This document shows positions 1 through 8,630 of a stretch of DNA of 64,000 nt, piece after piece. Position 1 is the first letter of the stretch; the number at the start of each line of letters is the position of its first letter. Origin of the DNA: Candidatus Ruminimicrobiellum bubulum (GTDB lineage Bacteria; Elusimicrobiota; Endomicrobiia; Endomicrobiales; Endomicrobiaceae); NCBI GenBank assembly GCA_017651625.1, contig JAGCCP010000043.1, positions 34,917-98,916 on the forward strand. Reading direction: 5' to 3'. The notes beneath the pieces were generated by a model. It saw only the letters and a program-made list of their open reading frames with translations, searched no databases and had not been told where the DNA came from. A program made the position numbers and the translations under genes.

Positions 1-8
1 AATTGAAA

Positions 9-734
9 TTAATATTTAACCAATATTTTTTTCATATCAATTACAGCTTTTTCAAGACCGTCAAATACCGCTTGAGCTATAATTGAAAAACCGATGTTTA
101 GTTCATTAATATTCGGTATTTCGCATATATCGTAAACATTATTATAGTCTAACCCATGACCGGCATTAAATATTAAATTCTGTTGTTGAGCTAAAACTGA
201 TGCCTGTTTTATTTTTTCAAGTTCCGATAATGCTTTATCTTTTCCAAGCTTAAACAAATTTGCATATTTTCCCGTATGTATTTCTATAGCATTTGCGCCT
301 ATACCTGCACATGCTTCTATTTGTATAGGTTCCGGATCTATAAACATACTGACGATTATACCGTTATCTTTAAGTTTTTTTACGACTTCAGCCAAATATT
401 TTTTTTGACCGGCAACATCAAGACCGCCTTCTGTAGTGACTTCTTGTCTTTTTTCAGGCACAATGCAAACGGAATAAGGTTTTAATTTAAGTGCAACATT
501 CACAATTTCTTCACAAGCCGCCATTTCAAAATTAAGTTTTGTTCTCATGCACTGCTTTATTTCAAACACATCTTTATCTTGAATGTGTCTTCTGTCTTCT
601 CTTAAATGCGTAGTTATGGAATCCGCACCTGCTTTTTCGCAAATTGCAACAGCTTTTACAGGACTTGGGTAATCTTCCATTCTCGCCTGTCTAAGTGTTG
701 CTATATGATCTATATTTACACCGAGTTTTATCAT
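9..734 (-). CDS. pdxJ: Pyridoxine 5'-phosphate synthase PdxJ
   Basis: Condenses 3-amino-2-oxopropyl phosphate with 1-deoxyxylulose 5-phosphate to make pyridoxine 5'-phosphate, the last ring-forming step of the DXP-dependent vitamin B6 pathway. The 241-residue protein has the usual family length. It shows the family signatures GVNIDHIATLRQAR at the N-terminus, HLREDRRHI near residue 45, PEKRQEVTTEGGLD, IEIHTGKYA and NAGHGLDYNN. The ATG follows the glmM stop codon directly (TAAATG on the minus strand), so the two genes are surely co-transcribed. The gene is complete, its stop codon lying at the window's left edge. Confidence 0.97.
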   Translation of the reverse strand: MIKLGVNIDHIATLRQARMEDYPSPVKAVAICEKAGADSITTHLREDRRHIQDKDVFEIKQCMRTKLNFEMAACEEIVNVALKLKPYSVCIVPEKRQEVTTEGGLDVAGQKKYLAEVVKKLKDNGIIVSMFIDPEPIQIEACAGIGANAIEIHTGKYANLFKLGKDKALSELEKIKQASVLAQQQNLIFNAGHGLDYNNVYDICEIPNINELNIGFSIIAQAVFDGLEKAVIDMKKILVKY

Positions 735-2090
735 TTATTTTCCCTTTACTGTTTTTTCTATTTCTTTTTTAGCTACATTTATAACATTTTGTGCTATTTT
801 CTTTATTTCTTTTTTGTCTTGTCCTTCGAGCATTACTCTTAACAATTTTTCCGTTCCAGAATATCTTACTAAAATTCTTCCGTTATCTCCAAGTTTTTTT
901 TCGATTTGTTTTATAAGTTTTGTTGTTTGCGGTAACTTTTCCAATGGAATTTTTTCCAAAACTTTTTCGTTTATAAGAACTTGAGGATATTTTTTTATCC
1001 AACTACACATTCGAGAAAGAGATTTATTTTCTTTCGTTAATATATTTAATAATTGTAATGCACTGATAATTCCATCGCCGGTATCTAACAACTGTTTGAA
1101 AATTATGTGACCGGATTGTTCCCCGCCGATAATTGCTTTATGTTTTATTAAATCTTCATAAACATATCTGTCACCGACTTTACTTGTAACAACTTTTATT
1201 TTTTCTTGTTTTGTGGCTTTTATCAGCCCCAGGTTTGCCATAACCGTTATAACAAGAGTATTGTTTTTTAATTTATTGTTATCTTTTAAATACTTTGATA
1301 CTACACCTAAAAAATAGTCTCCGTCACGAACAATTCCTTTATCGTCGACGGAAATTACTCTATCGGCATCACCATCGAAGGCAAATCCGCAAAAAGTTTT
1401 TTTTGCCTTTACGACTTTTGCAACCGTTTCCGGATGCAATGCACCGCAATTTAAATTTATATTTTTGCCCGTAGGTTTGTTGTTTATAACGATAACGTTT
1501 GCTTTTAATTTTTTTAATACTTCCGGAGCAATTTTATATGATGCACCGTTAGCACAATCTATCGCTATAGTTTTCCCCTGCAACGCATTCTTTGGTAATA
1601 ATGATATTAAAAAATTTTCATATTGTTTTACTAAGCCTTTACCGAAAACATTTTTTATTTTTGAACTTTTTGATAATACCTTTTTTTCTTCTATATACTT
1701 AACTAAATTTTTTTCTAATTTTGCTTCGACTCTGTCGGGAAGTTTTTTCCCTTTAGACGAGAAAAATTTTATTCCGTTATCTAAATACGGATTATGAGAA
1801 GCGGATATTACTATCCCGGCCTGATAATTGTTGTTCTTTAACAAATATGCTACCGCAGGTGTAGGCAACACACCTAAATCGGTAACTTTTATTCCTGCAG
1901 CATTTATACCATGCTGTAAAGCTTTCAATATTCTTTTACCTGACTCTCTTGTATCTCTACCTATTAAAACTCCGTTACCTTTTTTGTCGAGAGTTTCGGC
2001 TAAAACATAACCTATTAAAGAAACTGTATTGTTATCAAAAGGAAATTCATTTGATTTTCCTCTTATACCGTCTGTACCAAAAAATTTCAT
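735..2090 (-). CDS. glmM: Phosphoglucosamine mutase GlmM
   Basis: Interconverts glucosamine 6-phosphate and glucosamine 1-phosphate on the way to UDP-GlcNAc for peptidoglycan and lipopolysaccharide. It starts MKFFGTDGIRG, the canonical GlmM N-terminus. The phosphoserine loop ISASHNP is near residue 100, the metal loop FDGDADR is in the middle, and the sugar-phosphate loop RYSGTEKLLRV is at the C-terminus. I chose the ATG at 2090 rather than the longer frame to 2132: it has an AAAGG motif about 8-10 nt upstream, and the extra residues match nothing in the family. This gives 451 residues. It lies immediately upstream of pdxJ. Confidence 0.95.
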   Translation of the reverse strand: MKFFGTDGIRGKSNEFPFDNNTVSLIGYVLAETLDKKGNGVLIGRDTRESGKRILKALQHGINAAGIKVTDLGVLPTPAVAYLLKNNNYQAGIVISASHNPYLDNGIKFFSSKGKKLPDRVEAKLEKNLVKYIEEKKVLSKSSKIKNVFGKGLVKQYENFLISLLPKNALQGKTIAIDCANGASYKIAPEVLKKLKANVIVINNKPTGKNINLNCGALHPETVAKVVKAKKTFCGFAFDGDADRVISVDDKGIVRDGDYFLGVVSKYLKDNNKLKNNTLVITVMANLGLIKATKQEKIKVVTSKVGDRYVYEDLIKHKAIIGGEQSGHIIFKQLLDTGDGIISALQLLNILTKENKSLSRMCSWIKKYPQVLINEKVLEKIPLEKLPQTTKLIKQIEKKLGDNGRILVRYSGTEKLLRVMLEGQDKKEIKKIAQNVINVAKKEIEKTVKGK

Positions 2091-2157
2091 ATCATTACCT
2101 TTATAAAATATATTTTGTAATATTATACACAATTATGTTCGGTTTATAAACGAACTT

Positions 2158-3480
2158 TTATAGTAAATTTTTCTTTTCCGTTAAATAATTAATTTTTTCT
2201 CTCTTTTTCAACAACTCATCAATTTTATCGTCGATTATAACGTCAGATTTTTTTATAGGTTTTGCTAAACTTATACCTTCCAAATCTTTACACCTGCTAA
2301 GCGCAACATACAATTGCCCCGGAGCAAACGCACCATACCCCAAATCTATTAACACATTATCAAACGTTTTGCCCTGACTTTTATGTATTGTCACTGCCCA
2401 CGCAAGTTTCATCGGATATTGCGAGAAAGAACCCGCATTTTCCGTTTCTATAATGTTTAAATCTTTGTTCCATTTATATTTAAAAAGTTCCCACTTGTAC
2501 TGTTCTACAATTTCCGTCTTGCCGTTTTGCATTTTAACATATATCTTATACTTATCGTCGGAAAAATCTTTTACAATATCCTCAATTACACCGATAGAAC
2601 CATTAACCCATCTGTCTTTACTATCGTTATTTAACATCATCACCTGTGCACCGACTTTTAGTTTGAGTTCGTAATTTACAGGAAACGCAGAAACATTATC
2701 GACATCTTCGGTTTCAGCAGTAAAAGTGTATGGATCGCAATGTATTTGGCCTAAAAATTTATTGTTATAAAATTCCGCAGATTTATTAGTTGTCGTCAAT
2801 AACACAGATAATTTTCTGTTTTCTGATTTTTTGTTTACATTTTGATTTAAAGAATTTATTATATCCGAATTTACATTATTTGTTCTTATTGAGTTAAGTA
2901 TATTTATAAATTTTTCATCGGTTTGTCTATAAACTTTTTGAAATTCTATTACATGACAAAATGTTTCGTTCATACATTTTGCACTGAAAAAGTACGGACT
3001 ATCGTAATAATTATGAAACAAAAATTCTTCTTCTTTTGTAACTACGGGCGGCAGCTGCATTAAATCACCGATAAAAAGCATTTGTACGCCGCCAAATGGT
3101 AATTTCGATACAGGACCGTTTAATCTTAGAAATTTATCTACACAATCCAAAAGATCCGCTCTTAACATGGAAACTTCATCGATAATAATCGTATCTACGT
3201 TTTTGTATATTGAATTTTTACCGTATCTTCTTTTTGTAACTTTATCTAATGTAATGTCGGTTTTAAATTTAAAAAAAGAATGGATAGTTTCACCGCCCGC
3301 ATTTAAAGCCGCAACTCCGGTAGGTGCTAATATTACAAACTTTTTTTTGAATTGCGAAACAAGATACTTTAAAAAAGTGGTTTTTCCGGTTCCTGCTTTT
3401 CCCGTAACAAAAACATTATCGTTTGTTTGCAACAATATTTTTAAAGCTGACTGAAATTCTTCATTTATCTCTATTGACAT
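2158..3480 (-). CDS. PIF1/RecD-like superfamily 1 helicase
   Basis: ATP-dependent DNA helicase of the PIF1/RecD2 type, 440 residues. Walker A is GKAGTGKT (residues 27-34). The Walker B/DEVS motif IIIDEVSML follows, then the motif III-like GDLMQLPPV. A C-terminal UvrD-like half carries TIHKSQGKTFDNV and YVALSRC. Bacterial PIF1 proteins unwind forks, D-loops or G-quadruplexes; the substrate here cannot be told from sequence. It sits between glmM and parB, separated from parB by an AT-rich gap with two DnaA boxes, so its own promoter probably lies there. No accessory domain follows the helicase core. Confidence 0.88.
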   Translation of the reverse strand: MSIEINEEFQSALKILLQTNDNVFVTGKAGTGKTTFLKYLVSQFKKKFVILAPTGVAALNAGGETIHSFFKFKTDITLDKVTKRRYGKNSIYKNVDTIIIDEVSMLRADLLDCVDKFLRLNGPVSKLPFGGVQMLFIGDLMQLPPVVTKEEEFLFHNYYDSPYFFSAKCMNETFCHVIEFQKVYRQTDEKFINILNSIRTNNVNSDIINSLNQNVNKKSENRKLSVLLTTTNKSAEFYNNKFLGQIHCDPYTFTAETEDVDNVSAFPVNYELKLKVGAQVMMLNNDSKDRWVNGSIGVIEDIVKDFSDDKYKIYVKMQNGKTEIVEQYKWELFKYKWNKDLNIIETENAGSFSQYPMKLAWAVTIHKSQGKTFDNVLIDLGYGAFAPGQLYVALSRCKDLEGISLAKPIKKSDVIIDDKIDELLKKREKINYLTEKKNLL

Positions 3481-3527
3481 TTATATAACCTAAATAAAGA
3501 CATACTTTCATATTATATTTTATATAC

Positions 3528-3536
3528 TTATCCACA
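3528..3536 (+). promoter_or_regulatory. DnaA box TTATCCACA
   Basis: Exact match to the consensus 9-mer DnaA box in the helicase-parB gap. Confidence 0.6.
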
Positions 3537-3664
3537 AGTTAATAACAACTGTTATTTTTTGTTGATCTTTTATTTAATTTTGTTATAATTCATTGATTTT
3601 TCAACTATTTTTACTAAAACACAAAGTAAATTGTATTATACAAATTATATGAAAATATACCTTA

Positions 3665-3673
3665 TTATCCACA
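3665..3673 (+). promoter_or_regulatory. DnaA box TTATCCACA
   Basis: Second exact DnaA-box 9-mer in the same gap, just downstream of the parB stop codon. Confidence 0.6.
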
Positions 3674-3684
3674 ATTGTTAATTA

Positions 3685-4545
3685 TTATTTTTTTAAAGCA
3701 TTCGATATTCTTTCAAGCTCTTCCAAATTGCTGTAATTAAATATAATCTTACCTTTTTTACCATTACCGGTAATAGCAATTTTTGTTCCGTAAACTCTTT
3801 GTAATTCATCTATTAAATTAACAATTTCGACATCTTGCTGTTTTGTTACAACAAATCTTGTTACTTTTCCCTTTTCTTGAGAAACTTTTGTTTCGATATC
3901 TCTTACGGTTAAATTATCATTCAATATTTGGTTTACCAACTCTTGCACTTTGTTTTCATCGTTTATACTTGCCAACATTCTACCATGACCAGCAGATATT
4001 TTACCTTCAACTATCATGTTTTGAACATTGTCCGGTAAATTCAACAATCTCATAGTGTTTGCTATTACAGATCTATTCTTTTTTACTATGTTTGCTATCT
4101 GTTCTTGCGTATACTTATATTCTTCCGAATATTTTTTGTATGCTTTGGCTTCTTCTATAGGATTCAAATCTTCTCTTTGTACATTTTCTATTAAAGCAAG
4201 ATCTAATTTATCTTTATCTGAAGCGCCTTCCTGAATTATTGCTTTTATTTCTGTAAACCCGGCAAGTTTACATGCTCTTAATCTTCTTTCGCCTGCAATA
4301 AGTTCATATTCACCGGGAGCAACGGAACGAACTACAACTATAGGTTCAATTAATCCGTTTTGTTTTATAGATTCGGAAAGCTCTTGCAACTTTTCTTCAT
4401 TAAAAATTGTTCTCGGCTGATGTCTGTTAGGTTTTATTTTGTCGATGCTTATACTTTCTATCTTTTCTACTGCATCATTGTTTTGATTTGCTGTTAATGG
4501 CGACATTATTGCTTCAAGTCCTCTTCCTAATTTCATTTTTGACAT
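3685..4545 (-). CDS. parB: Chromosome partitioning protein ParB
   Basis: CTP-dependent DNA clamp that loads at parS and spreads to organise and segregate the origin region. The 286-residue protein has an N-terminal MKLGRGLEAI segment that probably contacts ParA. The ParB/Srx CTP-binding domain shows GERRLRACKLAG and ENVQREDLNPIEEA. A helix-turn-helix around TQEQIANIVKKNRS follows, then a C-terminal dimerisation region. It starts with a strong AAGGAGATATAAA-ATG ribosome-binding site and lies 30 nt downstream of parA. Five parS palindromes lie upstream at 5.4-8.6 kb, confirming the partition role. Confidence 0.97.
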   Translation of the reverse strand: MSKMKLGRGLEAIMSPLTANQNNDAVEKIESISIDKIKPNRHQPRTIFNEEKLQELSESIKQNGLIEPIVVVRSVAPGEYELIAGERRLRACKLAGFTEIKAIIQEGASDKDKLDLALIENVQREDLNPIEEAKAYKKYSEEYKYTQEQIANIVKKNRSVIANTMRLLNLPDNVQNMIVEGKISAGHGRMLASINDENKVQELVNQILNDNLTVRDIETKVSQEKGKVTRFVVTKQQDVEIVNLIDELQRVYGTKIAITGNGKKGKIIFNYSNLEELERISNALKK

Positions 4546-4575
4546 TTTATATCTCCTTTTAACTAATTTTTTTGT

Positions 4576-5355
4576 TTATTGTGCTACATTAGGGACAACA
4601 TTTTGTCTTTTTAAGAATTCGGTTGCGAAATCTAAATATGATTCCGTTCCCTTACAACTCTTATCATATAATATTACCGGTTTTCCGAAACTAGGTGCTT
4701 CCATCAATTTTACTGTTCTTGGGATTTTAGTATTGTAAACCTTATCACCAAAAAATTTTACAACTTCATCTACAACTTGTTGTGACAATTTTGTTCTACT
4801 GTCAAACATTGTGAATAAAACACCTTCCAAATCTAAATGATATGTTTGCATTAATGTAAAAATTGTTTTTGAGAGCTGGCCTAAACCTTGCAATTCAAAA
4901 AATCCGCATTTCATAGGAATTATTACGGTATCTGCTGCAACTAAAGAGTTAATTGTTAGAAGTCCGAGAGTAGGAGGACAATCTATTATTATATATTTGT
5001 AAACCTTCTGGAATTTTTCCAATGCCATTTTTAATCTTTTTTCTCTGTTTTCCATGTTAACCAATTCTATTTCAGCACCACTTAAATCTATACTTGCAGG
5101 AGCAATATCAAGCCAATCCATTTCCGTTGTTTTAAGAATATCTTCCAAAGCAACTTCATCTATAAGTACATTATAAATTGTTTTGGTGATACCGGTTTGG
5201 TCTATACCAAGCCCGCTTGTAGTATTGCTTTGAGGATCCATATCAATTAACAAACACTCTTGACCTAAATGAGCTAAACTTGCTGCAAGATTTATTGCAG
5301 TTGTAGTTTTTCCTACCCCACCTTTTTGATTTGCAATAGCAATTACTTTACTCAT
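4576..5355 (-). CDS. parA: Chromosome partitioning ATPase ParA (Soj)
   Basis: Deviant Walker-A ATPase that moves ParB-parS complexes over the nucleoid and can modulate DnaA. The P-loop is [15 protein letters not shown] near the N-terminus with the signature lysine. [12 protein letters not shown] and [11 protein letters not shown] form the switch and Walker B regions. At 259 residues it lacks an N-terminal helix-turn-helix, so it is the chromosomal type Ib-like/Soj form rather than a plasmid type Ia ParA. It has an AGGAG ribosome-binding site, lies directly upstream of parB, and has a parS site 24 bp ahead of its start. Confidence 0.97.
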   Translation of the reverse strand: MSKVIAIANQKGGVGKTTTAINLAASLAHLGQECLLIDMDPQSNTTSGLGIDQTGITKTIYNVLIDEVALEDILKTTEMDWLDIAPASIDLSGAEIELVNMENREKRLKMALEKFQKVYKYIIIDCPPTLGLLTINSLVAADTVIIPMKCGFFELQGLGQLSKTIFTLMQTYHLDLEGVLFTMFDSRTKLSQQVVDEVVKFFGDKVYNTKIPRTVKLMEAPSFGKPVILYDKSCKGTESYLDFATEFLKRQNVVPNVAQ

Positions 5356-5378
5356 AATAATTTCTCCTAACTTCTAAC

Positions 5379-5394
5379 TGTTTCACATGAAACA
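5379..5394. other. parS: parS centromere site 1
   Basis: 16-bp palindrome TGTTTCACATGAAACA upstream of parA. It differs from the Bacillus-type parS consensus TGTTNCACGTGAAACA only in the central dinucleotide. Confidence 0.93.
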
Positions 5395-5407
5395 ATATTG
5401 AATATTT

Positions 5408-6103
5408 TTACTTTACTATAGAATCGTATATTCTTTGTGCTTCGGAATCCATGTCTCTATTTTTTTCTTTTATATTTTTTCCCGCACTATAATTTAACGA
5501 CGAAATAACATTTGTTTTATTTTTAGATTCTATTAAACGGTTTATTGTTAAACTTAATATTATAGATAAAATAATTATGGTTATCGTCAATAAATATACA
5601 TATGTGAAATATTGAAATTCTATATTTTGCGCATAATTAAAATCTTCGGCAGTTGTATAGAATAATATAATAATCAGAGGAACTATTACCATTACACAAA
5701 TTAAGAATGTTCTCCATTTTCCGCTACATATATCAAATGAATACTCTTCAAAAGATACAATTGCTTGATTAATATTATCGCAATGATCCGATAATTCTCT
5801 ATATTCCGTTTTTCCTCTTAAAAGAACTATTGATCTTCTTGAAAATTGTAATATAAGATCGTAAACAAAGTATTTAGAGTGTTTATTTTGCACCATTCTT
5901 TTTCTGATTTGTGCTTCTTTTATATTTTTGTATTGTTTTATTTTTGTTGTAAATGGTAAGAAAAAATACGTTGAATATACTATTACTATAAGTTCGTTAT
6001 CGATAATTTTCAGTTCAAATCTTTTTGGAGAAGCTGAATATATTGCAAAAAATCCAATAAAACTTACAAGGATACCTAATATCAATATAGTTGTAAAATT
6101 CAT
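5408..6103 (-). CDS. Unknown membrane protein between parS sites
   Basis: I do not recognise this 231-residue protein. It has an N-terminal transmembrane helix (about residues 3-24). A soluble stretch of about 100 residues is rich in basic and aromatic residues. Two more helices follow near residues 133-152 and 165-190, and the polar tail is short. The layout resembles small bacterial proteins with a PH-like domain beside transmembrane helices, but no motif confirms that. It has a GGAG ribosome-binding site and lies directly upstream of parA, flanked by parS sites on both sides, so it may be co-transcribed with parAB. Confidence 0.7.
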   Translation of the reverse strand: MNFTTILILGILVSFIGFFAIYSASPKRFELKIIDNELIVIVYSTYFFLPFTTKIKQYKNIKEAQIRKRMVQNKHSKYFVYDLILQFSRRSIVLLRGKTEYRELSDHCDNINQAIVSFEEYSFDICSGKWRTFLICVMVIVPLIIILFYTTAEDFNYAQNIEFQYFTYVYLLTITIIILSIILSLTINRLIESKNKTNVISSLNYSAGKNIKEKNRDMDSEAQRIYDSIVK

Positions 6104-6120
6104 ACTATCTCCATTTTAGT

Positions 6121-6136
6121 TGTTTCACATGAAACA
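6121..6136. other. parS: parS centromere site 2
   Basis: Exact TGTTTCACATGAAACA in the 113-bp gap before the membrane-protein gene, 56 bp from site 3. Confidence 0.93.
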
Positions 6137-6192
6137 ATTATATATTATTTAACAATTTTTTACAATATATTTTTTGTTGTAAATTGCCTTCT

Positions 6193-6208
6193 TGTTTCAT
6201 GTGAAACA
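6193..6208. other. parS: parS centromere site 3 (inverted)
   Basis: TGTTTCATGTGAAACA, the exact reverse complement of the other four sites, in the same gap as site 2. Confidence 0.93.
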
Positions 6209-6216
6209 TTTGTTAC

Positions 6217-7092
6217 TTAAAACAATTCTAATTGGCTTTTTTCTTTAATTTCTTTGCTTTCGAAAGTACTTAAATATTGAAAAATATCATTATTATCATA
6301 AATTATATTATATTGTTTACATGTTTTATAGAAGATATTCATTAAATTCTTATTATTTGGACTGTTTAATATATAGTTGGTTCCGTAAGTATTTATATAT
6401 TGTTCTTTTAATCGGGGGAAATGCTTATCTAATTTACCATAAAAATATTCTCTGTTACCATCTCTTAAAGTTACCCCCATTCCAAAACATATTATTCCGT
6501 AAACTTTTGCTTTTATACAATAATCTAAAATACCGGTTAGGTTTTCTTCGGTATCATTTATAAACGGCAATATCGGTGTAAGCCAAACAACTGTCGGAAT
6601 ATTATTTTGATTAAGTATTTTTAATGTTTCAAATCTTTCTTTGGTACTGCTTACATTCGGCTCTATTATTTTACAGAGTTTTTCATCGAAAGTTGTTAAC
6701 GTAATCTGAATAACACATTTTGTTTTATTATTTATTTCTTTCAAAATATCCAAATCTTTTAATATAGATGATGATTTTGTTATTAAAGTAGCTCCGAAAC
6801 CGTATTTATATATTAGTTCCAGTGCTTTTCTTGTACTTTTTATTTCTTTTTCTAGCGGAATATACGGATCTGTCATGGAACCCATACCTATCATACATTT
6901 CTTTCTTTTACCTTTAAGTGTTTTTTCCAATAGCTCTATGGCATTTGATTTTATCTCTATATCTTCAAACTGATGTTGCATATTATAACAATTACTTCTT
7001 GAATCACAATATATACAACCATGGGAACAACCCCTATATAGATTCATTCCGTTTTTAGCGGATAATATTGTTTTTACTATAGTATAGTGCAT
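6217..7092 (-). CDS. SPL-like radical SAM protein
   Basis: Radical S-adenosylmethionine enzyme, 291 residues. The cluster motif is RGCSHGCIYCDSRSNCY near residues 20-36 (CxxxCxxC ligating a [4Fe-4S] cluster). GMGSMTDPYIPLE, VIQITLTTFDEKL and PNVSSTKERFETL are typical of the subgroup often annotated as spore photoproduct lyase-like or 'DNA repair photolyase'. True spore photoproduct lyase activity is unlikely in a non-spore-former, and the substrate is unknown. It starts with an AGGG-preceded ATG and lies between two parS-bearing gaps. Confidence 0.85.
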   Translation of the reverse strand: MHYTIVKTILSAKNGMNLYRGCSHGCIYCDSRSNCYNMQHQFEDIEIKSNAIELLEKTLKGKRKKCMIGMGSMTDPYIPLEKEIKSTRKALELIYKYGFGATLITKSSSILKDLDILKEINNKTKCVIQITLTTFDEKLCKIIEPNVSSTKERFETLKILNQNNIPTVVWLTPILPFINDTEENLTGILDYCIKAKVYGIICFGMGVTLRDGNREYFYGKLDKHFPRLKEQYINTYGTNYILNSPNNKNLMNIFYKTCKQYNIIYDNNDIFQYLSTFESKEIKEKSQLELF

Positions 7093-7111
7093 AATTTACC
7101 CTAATTTTATT

Positions 7112-7127
7112 TGTTTCACATGAAACA
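7112..7127. other. parS: parS centromere site 4
   Basis: Exact TGTTTCACATGAAACA in the gap ahead of the SPL-like gene. Confidence 0.93.
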
Positions 7128-7231
7128 AATACGACAATTTATAATTAACAACTAAAAAATAATTACCTTGTTCTTGGCTTTCAAAGACTTTTCAGATTTT
7201 AAATTATAGCCAAAATATTAAAGTCGATATA

Positions 7232-8545
7232 CTAAGATTGTAATTTTTTATTTAAATCCTTTGCATATTCTTTCAATTTAATAAGTTTATCATAATCTTT
7301 ATTTAATGTCATAAAAAATGTATTGTTCTGAGTGAGGGGATCTTTTTTTAGTTCAGATGTCAATGTTTGCCAATCTTTAGTATATGGTATAGGACTATAT
7401 TCTGATAAGGATATTCTCGAACCCAAATTATGAACATATTCGATAGACTCTTTAATGTTTTCTATGTTTTGGCCCGGCATACCAATTAAAAGATATGTTA
7501 TATATTCCCCTTGTTTATATCCTGCATTATTTAAATATTTTATTGTTCTTTCATATTCACTGTTACTAACTTTATTATTACTGTTCTTCTGTTCTTGGCT
7601 ATTAGATGTTTCTAAACTAAATCTCGGTTGTATAAACTTGGCATTAAACATTAGTTCCGCAAGTTCTTCATCTAAAAATCTGGCATGTAAACCGTTAGGT
7701 GTATGAAAATAAAAGGTTTTGTTATCTTTTAATAAACTTTTTAACAGTACCTTTATTAATTTATCCGAATTAAATATTAAAGCATCATCATAGAAAACAA
7801 CGTTTTGTATAGTGTTTTCGGTCAGTTTATATATTTCATCTTTAACTATTAATGGATCTTTTATTGTATATGTATTGTTATTTAATATATATTGAGCACA
7901 ATAATTACACTTAAACGGACATCCGATGCTTGTTTTTAATGCAATATACTCTTTGTTTTTATAAAAAGAATAATCCGGACAGGGGAAACCTGTAAAATTT
8001 GAAGTCAATTCAACTGCTATATTATATTTTTTTAATATCGGGTTAAAATTATCGAAAGATCCTATTACCACATCATCTATAGTTTTTATTGTTCTTGCAT
8101 GTTCGTTGCATAATGTGGCATATATACCGCTGAGAATAACGGGAACATCCGGGAATATTTCTTTTAATAACCTTGATACCTCTATTACACCTAAATACCA
8201 ATAGGTCATAATAGAACCTATTATTATAATGTCCGGTTTTTCTATGTTTCGAAAAAAGTTTTCTGCTATGTCAGAAGGAATACCATACCTATGATATCTT
8301 CTTTTAATATTGCTTATTACTTTGGGCTTTTCTATTTCTTGTTGTATATAATGACCGCATCCGTATTTGTTTGACGGCTGTTTTTGTACACCGGGATAAT
8401 TTCTGTCCATATAATCAAACAACTGCACGTTTATATTTTGTTGTTTTAATATTGAAGATAAATACAGAAGGCCTAATGGCTTTGCCCATAAATCATATGC
8501 GGCAAAATCATATATTGGGGGATTAACTAATAATATTCTAACCAT
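7232..8545 (-). CDS. B12-binding domain radical SAM protein
   Basis: Radical SAM enzyme of the cobalamin-binding/TIM-barrel class, 437 residues. The N-terminal half (about 1-175) opens VRILLVNPPIYD and has the Rossmann-like B12-binding fold, but no DxHxxG cobalamin motif is evident. The radical SAM core starts near residue 205 with SIGCPFKCNYCAQ (CxxxCxxC). The C-terminal part, with GMPGQNIENIKESIEYV, completes the barrel. The reaction is unknown; such enzymes often methylate or rearrange lipids, sugars or cofactors. A glycosyltransferase lies next upstream, so a glycolipid or surface-glycan role is conceivable but not shown. Confidence 0.85.
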   Translation of the reverse strand: MVRILLVNPPIYDFAAYDLWAKPLGLLYLSSILKQQNINVQLFDYMDRNYPGVQKQPSNKYGCGHYIQQEIEKPKVISNIKRRYHRYGIPSDIAENFFRNIEKPDIIIIGSIMTYWYLGVIEVSRLLKEIFPDVPVILSGIYATLCNEHARTIKTIDDVVIGSFDNFNPILKKYNIAVELTSNFTGFPCPDYSFYKNKEYIALKTSIGCPFKCNYCAQYILNNNTYTIKDPLIVKDEIYKLTENTIQNVVFYDDALIFNSDKLIKVLLKSLLKDNKTFYFHTPNGLHARFLDEELAELMFNAKFIQPRFSLETSNSQEQKNSNNKVSNSEYERTIKYLNNAGYKQGEYITYLLIGMPGQNIENIKESIEYVHNLGSRISLSEYSPIPYTKDWQTLTSELKKDPLTQNNTFFMTLNKDYDKLIKLKEYAKDLNKKLQS

Positions 8546-8609
8546 TTTTGTTTTCTGATGTTGTTGTTAATTGTACATTTTACATTGTAATTTATAAATT
8601 GTAGTTGAT

Positions 8610-8625
8610 TGTTTCACATGAAACA
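8610..8625. other. parS: parS centromere site 5
   Basis: Exact TGTTTCACATGAAACA between the B12 radical SAM gene and the glycosyltransferase. It is the site furthest from parB. Confidence 0.93.
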
Positions 8626-8630
8626 TTTAA

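Larger units (their letters stand above)
3481..3684. other. AT-rich intergenic region with two DnaA boxes
   Basis: This 204-bp gene-free stretch between the helicase and parB is strongly AT-rich. It holds two exact TTATCCACA sequences on the plus strand, at 3528-3536 and 3665-3673. No reading frame of note is present. It could be a DnaA-regulated promoter region or an outlying DnaA-binding site about 12 kb from the dnaA-proximal cluster. Confidence 0.6.

Noticed and set aside
2088..2132. Upstream start for glmM giving 14 extra residues
   Set aside because: The extension has no family match, and the inner ATG has a good AAAGG element and the conserved MKFFGTDGIRG start.
6217..7092. True spore photoproduct lyase
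   Set aside because: The cluster motif fits the wider SPL-like radical SAM group, but no sporulation gene is present and the family label is often misapplied.
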